From contig NC_065577.1 in the NCBI RefSeq assembly GCF_937616625.2, positions 1 to 64,000 on the forward strand: DNA of 64,000 nt, written 5' to 3'. Of the stretch, positions 24,128 through 37,984 are shown piece after piece. Under the pieces are notes generated by a model. It saw only the letters and a program-made list of their open reading frames with translations, was not told where the DNA came from and searched no databases. Within the stretch, counting starts at the first letter, position 1; each line of letters opens with the position of its first letter. Both the position numbers and the translations under genes were made by a program. Source of the stretch: Mercurialis annua (taxonomy: Eukaryota; Streptophyta; Magnoliopsida; Malpighiales; Euphorbiaceae).

Positions 24128-26831
24128 TTTTGGGGGATGCACAAAAATCCCAAAAACGGGATTAAACGATAATTTATTTATAAAATAACTTTTCTATGAT
24201 TTTAAATAATCCCAACTAGATATGTTGTCCCAATAACAGATAACTTATCGACCTAACAAAATTCCTAGTTAAACTCAACTTTTCAAAAATCCCTTTTCTA
24301 GCCTACTTCCTGCTATCAAAATGCTTACATAAAACGGTCTGATTAACAAACTAATTGAACATTCTTATTGTCTTCAACACCCTCTAAAACCTCCGTTGAG
24401 GTTCCAACTTCATCCGGTACGCTTATAGGGTCAAAACAAGCACCCAAACTCCCCTCCCTGAGCTGTTTTGGGGAATGCAGAAAAACCCCAAAGACAGGAT
24501 AAAACGATAATTAATTTATTAAATAACTTTTATATGATTTTCAATAATCCCAACTAGAAACGTTGTCCCAATAACCGATAATTTATCGAGCTAACAAAAT
24601 TCCTAGTCAAACTCACTTTTCAAAAATCCCTTTTCTAGCCTACTTCGGGCTATCAAAATGCTTACATAAAACGGTCTGATTAACAAACTAATTGAACATT
24701 CATATTGCCTGTAACACTGTCTAAATCTTTTGTTTAGGTTCCAACTTCATCCGGTTTGCTTATAGGGTTAAAAAACGCACCCAAACTCCCCTCCCTGAGC
24801 TGTTTTGGGGAATGCACAAAAATCCCAAAAACGGGATTAAACGATAATTTATTTATCAAATAACTTTTCTATGATTTTCAATAATCCCAACTAGAAACGT
24901 TGTCCGAATAACCGATAATTTATCGAGCTAACAAAATTCCTAGTCAAACTCAACTTTTCAAAAATCCCTTTTCTAGCCTACTTCGGGCTATCAAAATGCT
25001 TACATAAAACAGTCTGATTAACAAACTAATTGAATATTCATATTGCCTGTAAAACTGTCTAAATCTTGTGTTCAGGTTCCAACTTCATCCGGTACGCTTA
25101 TAGGGTTAAAAAACGCACCCAAACTCCCCTCCCTGGGCTGTTTTGGGAAATGCACAAAAATCCCAAAAACGGGATTAAAAGATAATTTATTTATCAAATA
25201 ACTTTTCTATGATTTTAAATAATCCCAACTAGATATGTTGTCCCAATAACATATAACTTATCGACCTAACAAAATTCCTAGTTAAACTCAACTTTTCAAA
25301 AATCCCTTTTCTAGCCTACTTCGGGTTATCAAAATGCTTACATAAAACAGGCTGATTAACAAACTAATTGAACATTATTATTGTGTTCAACACCCTCTAA
25401 AACTTTCGTTGAGGTTCAAACTTCATCTGGTACGCTTATAGGGTCAAAAAAAAGCACCCAGACTCCCCTCCCTGAGCTGTTTTGGGGAATGCAGAAAAGC
25501 CCCAAAAACAGGATAAAACGATAATTAATTTATTAAATAACTTTTATATGATTTTCAATAATCCCAACTAGAAACGTTGTCCGAATAACCGATAATTTAT
25601 CGAGCTGACAAAATTCCTAGTCAAACTCAACTTTTCAAAAATCCTTTTTCTAGCCTACTTCGGGCTATCAAAATGCTTACATAAAACGGTCTGATTAACA
25701 AAGTAATTGAATATTCATATTGCCTGTAACACTGTCTAAATCTTTTGTTTAGGTTCCAACTTCATCCGGTACGCTTATAGGGTTAAAAAACAAACCCAAA
25801 CTCCCCTCCCTGAGCTGTTTTGGGGAATGAACAAAAACCCCAAAAACGGGATAAAACGATAATTTATTTATCAAATAACTTTTATATGATTTTTAATAAT
25901 CCCAACTAGAAACGTTGTCCGAATAAACGATAATTTATCGAGCTAACAAAATTCCTAGTTAAACTCAACTTTTCAAAAATCCCTTTTCTAGCCTACTTCG
26001 GGCTATCAAAACGCTTATATAAAAAGGTCTAATTAACAAACTAATTGAATATTCATATTGTCTGTAACACTGTCTAGATCTTTTGTTCAGGTTCCAACTT
26101 CATCCGGTACGCTTATAGGGTCAAAAAAAGCACCCAAACTCCCCTCCCTGAGCTGTTTTGGGGAATGCAGAAAAGCCCCAAAAATGGGATAAAATGATAA
26201 TTCATTTATCAAATAAATCTTCTATTATTTTAATTAATCCCAACTAGAAACGTTGTCTGAATAACCGATAACTTATCGAGCTAACAGAATTCCTAGTTAA
26301 ACTCAACTTTTTAAAAATTCATTTTCTAGCCTACTTCGGGCTATCAAAGCGCTTACTTAACACAGTCTGGTTACCAAACTAATTGAACATTCTTATTGTC
26401 TTCAACACCCTATAAAACTTCCGTTGAGGTTCCAACTTCGTCTGTTACGCGTAGGGGGTCAAAACACATACCCAAACTCCCCTCCCTTGGCTATTTTGGG
26501 GAATGCAGAATAGCCCCAAAAATAGGATAAAACGATAATTAATTTATCAAATAACTTTTATATGATTTTAAATAATCCCAACTAGAAACGTTGTCCGAAT
26601 AACCGATAATTTATCGAGCTAACAAAATTCCTAGTCAAACTCAACTTTTCAAAAATCCCTTTTCTAGCCTACTTCGGGCTATCAAAATGCTTACATAAAA
26701 CGGTCTAATTAACAAACTAATTGAATATTCATATTGTCTGTAACACTGTCTAAATCTTTTGTTCAGGTTCCAACTTCATCCGGTACGCTTATAGGGTTAA
26801 AAAACGCACCCAAACTCCCCTCCCTGAGCTG
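24128..26831 (-). repeat. Middle-domain higher-order unit 1 (8-mer, 2704 bp)
   Basis: Eight monomers with 5' ends 24465, 24802, 25140, 25479, 25817, 26155, 26493 and 26831. Each has a private mark, in order: AAAACAAGCACCC; GGTTTGCTTATAG with CAAACTCACTTTTC; CCCTGGGCTG; CACCCAGACTCCC; AAACAAACCC; CTAGATC with AAAAAAAGCACCC; GCGTAGGGGGTC with AAGCGCTTACTTAACAC; TTTATAAAATAAC carried at the unit edge. Confidence 0.85.
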
Positions 26832-29800
26832 TTTTGGGGGATGCACAAAAATCCCAAAAACGGGATTAAACGATAATTTATTTATAAAATAACTTTTCTA
26901 TGATTTTAAATAATCCCAACTAGATATGTTGTCCCAATAACAGATAACTTATCGACCTAACAAAATTCCTAGTTAAACTCAACTTTTCAAAAATCCCTTT
27001 TCTAGCCTACTTCCTGCTATCAAAATGCTTACATAAAACGGTCTGATTAACAAACTAATTGAACATTCTTATTGTCTTCAACACCCTCTAAAACCTCCGT
27101 TGAGGTTCCAACTTCATCCGGTACGCTTATAGGGTCAAAACAAGCACCCAAACTCCCCTCCCTGAGCTGTTTTGGGGAATGCAGAAAAACCCCAAAGACA
27201 GGATAAAACGATAATTAATTTATTAAATAACTTTTATATGATTTTCAATAATCCCAACTAGAAACGTTGTCCCAATAACCGATAATTTATCGAGCTAACA
27301 AAATTCCTAGTCAAACTCACTTTTCAAAAATCCCTTTTCTAGCCTACTTCGGGCTATCAAAATGCTTACATAAAACGGTCTGATTAACAAACTAATTGAA
27401 CATTCATATTGCCTGTAACACTGTCTAAATCTTTTGTTTAGGTTCCAACTTCATCCGGTTTGCTTATAGGGTTAAAAAACGCACCCAAACTCCCCTCCCT
27501 GAGCTGTTTTGGGGAATGCACAAAAATCCTAAAAACGGGATTAAACGATAATTTATTTATCAAATAACTTTTCTATGATTTTCAATAATCCCAACTAGAA
27601 ACGTTGTCCGAATAACCGATAATTTATCGAGCTAACAAAATTCCTAGTCAAACTCAACTTTTCAAAAATCCCTTTTCTAGCCTACTTCGGGCTATCAAAA
27701 TGCTTACATAAAACAGTCTGATTAACAAACTAATTGAATATTCATATTGCCTGTAAAACTGTCTAAATCTTGTGTTCAGGTTCCAACTTCATCCGGTACG
27801 CTTATAGGGTTAAAAAACGCACCCAAACTCCCCTCCCTGGGCTGTTTTGGGAAATGCACAAAAATCCCAAAAACGGGATTAAAAGATAATTTATTTATCA
27901 AATAACTTTTCTATGATTTTAAATAATCCCAACTAGATATGTTGTCCCAATAACATATAACTTATCGACCTAACAAAATTCCTAGTTAAACTCAACTTTT
28001 CAAAAATCCCTTTTCTAGCCTACTTCGGGTTATCAAAATGCTTACATAAAACAGGCTGATTAACAAACTAATTGAACATTATTATTGTGTTCAACACCCT
28101 CTAAAACTTTCGTTGAGGTTCAAACTTCATCTGGTACGCTTATAGGGTCAAAAAAAAGCACCCAGACTCCCCTCCCTGAGCTGTTTTGGGGAATGCAGAA
28201 AAGCCCCAAAAACAGGATAAAACGATAATTAATTTATTAAATAACTTTTATATGATTTTCAATAATCCCAACTAGAAACGTTGTCCGAATAACCGATAAT
28301 TTATCGAGCTGACAAAATTCCTAGTCAAACTCAACTTTTCAAAAATCCTTTTTCTAGCCTACTTCGGGCTATCAAAATGCTTACATAAAACGGTCTGATT
28401 AACAAAGTAATTGAATATTCATATTGCCTGTAACACTGTCTAAATCTTTTGTTTAGGTTCCAACTTCATCCGGTACGCTTATAGGGTTAAAAAACAAACC
28501 CAAACTCCCCTCCCTGAGCTGTTTTGGGGAATGAACAAAAACCCCAAAAACGGGATAAAACGATAATTTATTTATCAAATAACTTTTATATGATTTTTAA
28601 TAATCCCAACTAGAAACGTTGTCCGAATAAACGATAATTTATCGAGCTAACAAAATTCCTAGTTAAACTCAACTTTTCAAAAATCCCTTTTCTAGCCTAC
28701 TTCGGGCTATCAAAACGCTTATATAAAAAGGTCTAATTAACAAACTAATTGAATATTCATATTGTCTGTAACACTGTCTAGATCTTTTGTTCAGGTTCCA
28801 ACTTCATCCGGTACGCTTATAGGGTCAAAAAAAGCACCCAAACTCCCCTCCCTGAGCTGTTTTGGGGAATGCAGAAAAGCCCCAAAAATGGGATAAAATG
28901 ATAATTCATTTATCAAATAAATCTTCTATTATTTTAATTAATCCCAACTAGAAACGTTGTCTGAATAACCGATAACTTATCGAGCTAACAGAATTCCTAG
29001 TTAAACTCAACTTTTTAAAAATTCATTTTCTAGCCTACTTCGGGCTATCAAAGCGCTTACTTAACACAGTCTGGTTACCAAACTAATTGAACATTCTTAT
29101 TGTCTTCAACACCCTATAAAACTTCCGTTGAGGTTCCAACTTCGTCTGTTACGCGTAGGGGGTCAAAACACATACCCAAACTCCCCTCCCTTGGCTATTT
29201 TGGGGAATGCAGAATAGCCCCAAAAATAGGATAAAACGATAATTAATTTATCAAATAACTTTTATATGATTTTAAATAATCCCAACTAGAAACGTTGTCC
29301 GAATAACCGATAATTTATCGAGCTAACAAAATTCCTAGTCAAACTCAACTTTTCAAAAATCCCTTTTCTAGCCTACTTCGGGCTATCAAAATGCTTACAT
29401 AAAACGGTCTAATTAACAAACTAATTGAATATTCATATTGTCTGTAACACTGTCTAGATCTTTTGTTCATGTTCCAACTTCATTCAGTACGCTTATAGGG
29501 TCAAAAAACGCACCCAAACTCCCGTCCCTAAGCTGTTTTGGGGAATGCACAAAAACCCCAAAAACGGGATAAAACGATAATTTATTTATCAAATAACTTT
29601 TCTATGATTTTAAATAATCCCAACTAGATATGTTGTCCCAATAACAGATAACTTATCGAGCTAACAAAATTTCTAGTTAAACTCAACTTTTCAAAAATCC
29701 ATTTTCTAGCCTACTTCGGGCTATCAAAATGCTTACATAAAACGGTCTGATTAACAAACTAATTGAATATTCATATTGCCTGTAACACTGTCTAAATCTT

Positions 29801-29873
29801 TTGTTCAGGTTCCAACTTCATCCGGTACGCTTATAGGGTTAAAAAACGCACCCAAACTCCCCTCCCTGAGCTG
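26832..29873 (-). repeat. Middle-domain higher-order unit 2 (9-mer, 3042 bp)
   Basis: The same monomer order as unit 1 with one added C-type monomer (29198-29535, CATTCAGTACGC and GTCCCTAAGCTG) before the last. The mark CTACTTCCTGC at 24302 recurs 2704 bp later at 27006 and then at 30048. Confidence 0.85.
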
Positions 29874-32800
29874 TTTTGGGGGATGCACAAAAATCCCAAA
29901 AACGGGATTAAACGATAATTTATTTATAAAATAACTTTTCTATGATTTTAAATAATCCCAACTAGATATGTTGTCCCAATAACAGATAACTTATCGACCT
30001 AACAAAATTCCTAGTTAAACTCAACTTTTCAAAAATCCCTTTTCTAGCCTACTTCCTGCTATCAAAATGCTTACATAAAACGGTCTGATTAACAAACTAA
30101 TTGAACATTCTTATTGTCTTCAACACCCTCTAAAACCTCCGTTGAGGTTCCAACTTCATCCGGTACGCTTATAGGGTCAAAACAAGCACCCAAACTCCCC
30201 TCCCTGAGCTGTTTTGGGGAATGCACAAAAAACCAAAAAACGGGATAAAACGATAATTAATTTATTAAATAACTTTTATATGATTTTCAATAATCCCAAC
30301 TAGAAACGTTGTCCCAATAACCGATAATTTATCGAGCTAACAAAATTCCTAGTCAAACTCACTTTTCAAAAATCCCTTTTCTAGCCTACTTCGGGCTATC
30401 AAAATGCTTACATAAAACGGTCTGATTAACAAACTAATTGAACATTCATATTGCCTGTAACACTGTCTAAATCTTTTGTTTAGGTTCCAACTTCATCCGG
30501 TTTGCTTATAGGGTTAAAAAACGCACCCAAACTCCCCTCCCTGAGCTGTTTTGGGGAATGCACAAAAATCCTAAAAACGGGATTAAACGATAATTTATTT
30601 ATCAAATAACTTTTCTATGATTTTCAATAATCCCAACTAGAAACGTTGTCCGAATAACCGATAATTTATCGAGCTAACAAAATTCCTAGTCAAACTCAAC
30701 TTTTCAAAAATCCCTTTTCTAGCCTACTTCGGGCTATCAAAATGCTTACATAAAACGGTCTGATTAACAAACTAATTGAATATTCATATTGCCTGTAAAA
30801 CTGTCTAAATCTTGTGTTCAGGTTCCAACTTCATCCGGTACGCTTATAGGGTTAAAAAACGCACCCAAACTCCCCTCCCTGGGCTGTTTTGGGAAATGCA
30901 CAAAAATCCCAAAAACGGGATTAAAAGATAATTTATTTATCAAATAACTTTTCTATGATTTTAAATAATCCCAACTAGATATGTTGTCCCAATAACATAT
31001 AACTTATCGACCTAACAAAATTCCTAGTTAAACTCAACTTTTCAAAAATCCCTTTTCTAGCCTACTTCGGGTTATCAAAATGCTTACATAAAACAGGCTG
31101 ATTAACAAACTAATTGAACATTATTATTGTCTACAACACCCTCTAAAACTTTCGTTGAGGTTCAAACTTCATCTGGTACGCTTATAGGGTCAAAAAAAGC
31201 ACCCAGACTCCCCTCCCTGAGGTGTTTTGGGGAATGCAGAAAAGCCCCAAAAACAGGATAAAACGATAATTAATTTATTAAATAACTTTTATATGATTTT
31301 CAATAATCCCAACTAGAAACGTTGTCCGAATAACCGATAATTTATCGAGCTGACAAAATTCCTAGTCAAACTCAACTTTTCAAAAATCCTTTTTCTAGCC
31401 TACTTCGGGCTATCAAAATGCTTACATAAAACGGTCTGATTAACAAAGTAATTGAATATTCATATTGTCTGTAACACTGTCTAAATCGTTTGTTCAGGTT
31501 CCAACTTCATCCGGTACGCTTATAGGGTTAAAAAACAAACCCAAACTCCCCTCCCTGAGCTGTTTTGGGGAATGAACAAAAACCCCAAAAACGGGATAAA
31601 ACGATAATTTATTTATCAAATAACTTTTATATGATTTTTAATAATCCCAACTAGAAACGTTGTCCGAATAAACGATAATTTATCGAGCTAACAAAATTCC
31701 TAGTTAAACTCAACTTTTCAAAAATCCCTTTTCTAGCCTACTTCGGGCTATCAAAACGCTTATATAAAAAGGTCTAATTAACAAACTAATTGAATATTCA
31801 TATTGTCTGTAACATTGTCTAGATCATTTGTTCAGGTTCCAACTTCATCCGGTACGCTTATAGGGTCAAAAAAAGCACCCAAACTCCCCTCCCTGAGCTG
31901 TTTTGGGGAATGCAGAAAAGCCCCAAAAATGGGATAAAATGATAATTCATTTATCAAATAAATCTTCTATTATTTTAATTAATCCCAACTAGAAACGTTG
32001 TCTGAATAACCGATAACTTATCGAGCTAACAGAATTCCTAGTTAAACTCAACTTTTTAAAAATTCATTTTCTAGCCTACTTCGGGCTATCAAAGCGCTTA
32101 CTTAACACAGTCTGGTTACCAAACTAATTGAACATTCTTATTGTCTTCAACACCCTATAAAACTTCCGTTGAGGTTCCAACTTCGTCTGTTACGCGTAGG
32201 GGGTCAAAACACATACCCAAACTCCCCTCCCTTGGCTATTTTGGGGAATGCAGAATAGCCCCAAAAATAGGATAAAACGATAATTAATTTATCAAATAAC
32301 TTTTATATGATTTTAAATAATCCCAACTAGAAACGTTGTCCGAATAACCGATAATTTATCGAGCTAACAAAATTCCTAGTCAAACTCAACTTTTCAAAAA
32401 TCCCTTTTCTAGCCTACTTCGGGCTATCAAAATGCTTACATAAAACGGTCTAATTAACAAACTAATTGAATATTCATATTGTCTGTAACACTGTCTAGAT
32501 CTTTTGTTCATGTTCCAACTTCATTCAGTACGCTTATAGGGTCAAAAAACGCACCCAAACTCCCGTCCCTAAGCTGTTTTGGGGAATGCACAAAAACCCC
32601 AAAAACGGGATAAAACGATAATTTATTTATCAAATAACTTTTCTATGATTTTAAATAATCCCAACTAGATATGTTGTCCCAATAACAGATAACTTATCGA
32701 GCTAACAAAATTTCTAGTTAAACTCAACTTTTCAAAAATCCATTTTCTAGCCTACTTCGGGCTATCAAAATGCTTACATAAAACGGTCTGATTAACAAAC

Positions 32801-32914
32801 TAATTGAATATTCATATTGCCTGTAACACTGTCTAAATCTTTTGTTCAGGTTCCAACTTCATCCGGTACGCTTATAGGGTTAAAAAACGCACCCAAACTC
32901 CCCTCCCTGAGCTG
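29874..32914 (-). repeat. Middle-domain higher-order unit 3 (9-mer, 3041 bp)
   Basis: Same nine-monomer order as unit 2. Local differences include AAAAAACCAAAAAACGGG near 30227, CTGAGGTGTTTTGG near 31217 and GTCTACAAC near 31130. Confidence 0.85.
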
Positions 32915-35900
32915 TTTTGGGGGATGCACAAAAATCCCAAAAACGGGATTAAACGATAATTTATTTATAAAATAACTTTTCTATGATTTTAAATAATCCC
33001 AACTAGATATGTTGTCCCAATAACAGATAACTTATCGACCTAACAAAATTCCTAGTTAAACTCAACTTTTCAAAAATCCCTTTTCTAGCCTACTTCCTCC
33101 TATCAAAATGCTTACATAAAACGGTCTGATTAACAAACTAATTGAACATTCTTATTGTCTTCAACACCCTCTAAAACCTCCGTTGAGGTTCCAACTTCAT
33201 CCGGTACGCTTATAGGGTCAAAACAAGCACCCAAACTCCCCTCCCTGAGCTGTTTTGGGGAATGCAGAAAAACCCCAAAGACAGGATAAAACGATAATTA
33301 ATTTATTAAATAACTTTTATATGATTTTCAATAATCCCAACTAGAAACGTTGTCCCAATAACCGATAATTTATCGAGCTAACAAAATTCCTAGTCAAACT
33401 CACTTTTCAAAAATCCCTTTTCTAGCCTACTTCGGGCTATCAAAATGCTTACATAAAACGGTCTGATTAACAAACTAATTGAACATTCATATTGCCTGTA
33501 ACACTTTCTAAATCTTTTGTTTAGGTTCCAACTTCATCCGGTTTGCTTATAGGGTTAAAAAACGCACCCAAACTCCCCTCTCTGAGATGTTTTCGGGAAT
33601 GCACAAAAATCCTAAAAACGGGATTAAACGATAATTTATTTATCAAATAACTTTTCTATGATTTTAAATAATCTCAACTAGATATGTTGTCCCAATAACA
33701 GATAACTTATAGACCTAATAAAATTCCTAGTTAAACTCAACTTTTCAAAAATCCCTTTTCTAGCCTACTTCGGGCTATCAAAATGCTTACATAAAACGGT
33801 CTGATTAACAAACTAATTGAATATTCATATTGCCTGTAAAACTGTCTAAATCTTGTGTTCAGGTTCCAACTTCATCCGGTACGCTTATAGGGTTAAAAAA
33901 CGCACCCAAACTCCCCTCCCTGGGCTGTTTTGGGGAATGCACAAAAATCCCAAAAACGGGATTAAAAGATAATTTATTTATCAAATAACTTTTCTATGAT
34001 TTTAAATAATCCCAACTAGATATGTTGTCCCAATAACATATAACTTATCGACCTAACAAAATTCCTAGTTAAACTCAACTTTTCAAAAATCCCTTTTCTA
34101 GCCTACTTCGGGTTATCAAAATGCTTACATAAAACAGGCTGATTAACAAACTAATTGAACATTATTATTGTCTTCAACACCCTCTAAAACTTTCGTTGAG
34201 CTTCAAACTTCATCTGGTACGCTTATAGGGTCAAAAAAAAGCACCCAGACTCCCCTCCCTGAGCTGTTTTGGGGAATGCAGAAAAGCCCCAAAAACAGGA
34301 TAAAACGATAATTAATTTATTAAATAACTTTTATATGATTTTCAATAATCCCAACTAGAAACGTTGTCCGAATAACCGATAATTTATCGAGCTGACAAAA
34401 TTCCTAGTCAAACTCAACTTTTCAAAAATCCTTTTTCTAGCCTACTTCGGGCTATCAAAATGCTTACATAAAACGGTCTGATTAACAAAGTAATTGAATA
34501 TTCATATTGTCTGTAACACTGTCTAAATCGTTTGTTCAGGTTCCAACTTCATCCGGTACGCTTATAGGGTTAAAAAACAAACCCAAACTCCCCTCCCTGA
34601 GCTGTTTTGGGGAATAAACAAAAACCCCAAAAACGGGATAAAACGATAATTTATTTATCAAATAACTTTTATATGATTTTTAATAATCCCAACTAGAAAC
34701 GTTGTCCGAATAAACGATAATTTATCGAGCTAACAAAATTCCTAGTTAAACTCAACTTTTCAAAAATCCCTTTTCTAGCCTACTTCGGGCTATCAAAACG
34801 CTTATATAAAAAGGTCTAATTAACAAACTAATTGAATATTCATATTGTCTGTAACACTGTCTAGATCTTTTGTTCAGGTTCCAACTTCATCCGGTACGCT
34901 TATAGGGTCAAAAAAAGCACCCAAACTCCCCTCCCTGAGCTGTTTTGGGGAATGCAGAAAAGCCCCAAAAATGGGATAAAATGATAATTCATTTATCAAA
35001 TAAATCTTCTATTATTTTAATTAATCCCAACTAGAAACGTTGTCTGAATAACCGATAACTTATCGAGCTAACAGAATTCCTAGTTAAACTCAACTTTTTA
35101 AAAATTCATTTTCTAGCCTACTTCGGGCTATCAAAGCGCTTACTTAACACAGTCTGATTACCAAACTAATTGAACATTCTTATTGTCTTCAACACCCTAT
35201 AAAACTTCCGTTGAGGTTCCAACTTCGTCTGTTACGCGTAGGGGGTCAAAACACATACCCAAACTCCCCTCCCTTGGCTATTTTGGGGAATGCAGAATAG
35301 CCCCAAAAATAGGATAAAACGATAATTAATTTATCAAATAACTTTTATATGATTTTAAATAATCCCAACTAGAAACGTTGTCCGAATAACCGATAATTTA
35401 TCGAGCTAACAAAATTCCTAGTCAAACTCAACTTTTCAAAAATCCCTTTTCTAGCCTACTTCGGGCTATCAAAATGCTTACATAAAACGGTCTAATTAAC
35501 AAACTAATTGAATATTCATATTGTCTGTAACACTGTCTAGATCTTTTGTTCATGTTCCAACTTCATTCAGTACGCTTATAGGGTCAAAAAACGCACCCAA
35601 ACTCCCGTCCCTAAGCTGTTTTGGGGAATGCACAAAAACCCCAAAAACGGGATAAAACGATAATTTATTTATCAAATAACTTTTCTATGATTTTAAATAA
35701 TCCCAACTAGATATGTTGTCCCAATAACAGATAACTTATCGAGCTAACAAAATTTCTAGTTAAACTCAACTTTTCAAAAATCCATTTTCTAGCCTACTTC
35801 GGGCTATCAAAATGCTTACATAAAACGGTCTGATTAACAAACTAATTGAATATTCATATTGCCTGTAACACTGTCTAAATCTTTTGTTCAGGTTCCAACT

Positions 35901-35956
35901 TCATCCGGTACGCTTATAGGGTTAAAAAACGCACCCAAACTCCCCTCCCTGAGCTG
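32915..35956 (-). repeat. Middle-domain higher-order unit 4 (9-mer, 3042 bp)
   Basis: Same nine-monomer order. Marks include CTACTTCCTCC at 33089, CTCTCTGAGATGTTTTCGGG near 33578, and a second monomer with TAATCTCAACTAG and CTTATAGACC. The last pair of changes is inherited by all later units. Confidence 0.85.
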
Positions 35957-37984
35957 TTTTGGGGGATGCACAAAAATCCCAAAAACGGGATTAAACGATA
36001 ATTTATTTATAAAATAACTTTTCTATGATTTTAAATAATCCCAACTAGATATGTTGTCCCAATAACAGATAACTTATCGACCTAACAAAATTCCTAGTTA
36101 AACTCAACTTTTCAAAAATCCCTTTTCTAGCCTACTTCCTGCTATCAAAATGCTTACATAAAACGGTCTGATTAACAAACTAATTGAACATTCTTATTGT
36201 CTTCAACACCCTCTAAAACCTCCGTTGAGGTTCCAACTTCATCCGGTACGCTTATAGGGTCAAAACAAGCACCCAAACTCCCCTCCCTGAGCTGTTTTGG
36301 GGAATGCAGAAAAACCCCAAAGACAGGATAAAACGATAATTAATTTATTAAATAACTTTTATATGATTTTCAATAATCCCAACTAGAAACGTTGTCCCAA
36401 TAACCGATAATTTATCGAGCTAACAAAATTCCTAGTCAAACTCACTTTTCAAAAATCCCTTTTCTAGCCTACTTCGGGCTATCAAAATGCTTACATAAAA
36501 CGGTCTGATTAACAAACTAATTGAACATTCATATTGCCTGTAACACTGTCTAAATCTTTTGTTTAGGTTCCAACTTCATCCGGTTTGCTTATAGGGTTAA
36601 AAAACGCACCCAAACTCCCCTCTCTGAGATGTTTTGGGGAATGCACAAAAATCCTAAAAACGGGATTAAACGATAATTTATTTATCAAATAACTTTTCTA
36701 TGATTTTAAATAATCTCAACTAGATATGTTGTCCCAATAACAGATAACTTATAGACCTAACAAAATTCCTAGTTAAACTCAACTTTTCAAAAATCCCTTT
36801 TCTAGCCTACTTCGGATTATCAATATGCTTACATAAAACGGTCTGATTAACAAACTAATTGAATATTCATATTGCCTGTAAAACTGTCTAAATCTTGTGT
36901 TCAGGTTCCAACTTCATCCGGTACGCTTATAGGGTTAAAAAACGCACCCAAACTCCCCTCCCTGGGCTGTTTTGGGGAATGCACAAAAATCCCAAAAACG
37001 GGATTAAAAGATAATTTATTTATCAAATAACTTTTCTATGATTTTAAATAATCCCAACTAGATATGTTGTCTCAATAACATATAACTTATCGACCTAACA
37101 AAATTCCTAGTTAAACTCAACTTTTCAAAAATCCCTTTTCTAGCCTACTTCGGGTTATCAAAATGCTTACATAAAACAGGCTGATTAACAAACTAATTGA
37201 ACATTATTATTGTCTTCAACACCCTCTAAAACTTTCGTCGAGGTTCAAACTTCATCTGGTACGCTTATAGGGTCAAAAAAAAGCACCCAGACTCCCCTCC
37301 CTGAGCTGTTTTGGGGAATGCAGAAAAGCCCCAAAAACAGGATAAAACGATAATTAATTTATTAAATAACTTTTATATGATTTTAAATAATCCCAACTAG
37401 AAACGTTGTCCGAATAACCGATAATTTATCGAGCTAACAAAATTCCTAGTCAAACTCAACTTTTCAAAAATCCCTTTTCTAGCCTACTTCGGGCTATCAA
37501 AATGCTTACATAAAAAGGTCTAATTAACAAACTAATTGAATATTCATATTGTCTGTAACACTGTCTAGATCTTTTGTTCATGTTCCAACTTCATCCGGTA
37601 CGCTTATAGGGTCAAAAAACGCACCCAAACTCCCGTCCCTAAGCTGTTTTGGGGAATGCACAAAAACCCCAAAAACGGGATAAAACGATAATTTATTTAT
37701 CAAATAACTTTTCTATGATTTTAAATAATCACAACTAGATATGTTGTCCCAATAACAGATAACTTATCGAGCTAACAAAATTTCTAGTTAAACTCAACTT
37801 TTCAAAAATCCATTTTCTAGCCTACTTCGGGCTATCAAAATGCTTACATAAAACGGTCTGATTAACAAACTAATTGAATATTCATATTGCCTGTAACACT
37901 GTCTAAATCTTTTGTTCAGGTTCCAACTTCATCCGGTACGCTTATAGGGTTAAAAAACGCACCCAAACTCCCCTCCCTGAGCTG
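35957..37984 (-). repeat. Middle-domain higher-order unit 5, shortened to a 6-mer (2028 bp)
   Basis: The first four monomers of the unit (5' ends 36294, 36631, 36969, 37308) are followed directly by the C-type and final monomers (37646, 37984). The three monomers marked AAACAAACCC, CTAGATC/AAAAAAAGCACCC and GCGTAGGGGG are absent. The monomer 37309-37646 is a hybrid: fourth-type context on the left, C-type GTTCATGTTCC and GTCCCTAAG on the right. This suits deletion by unequal exchange in register. Confidence 0.8.
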
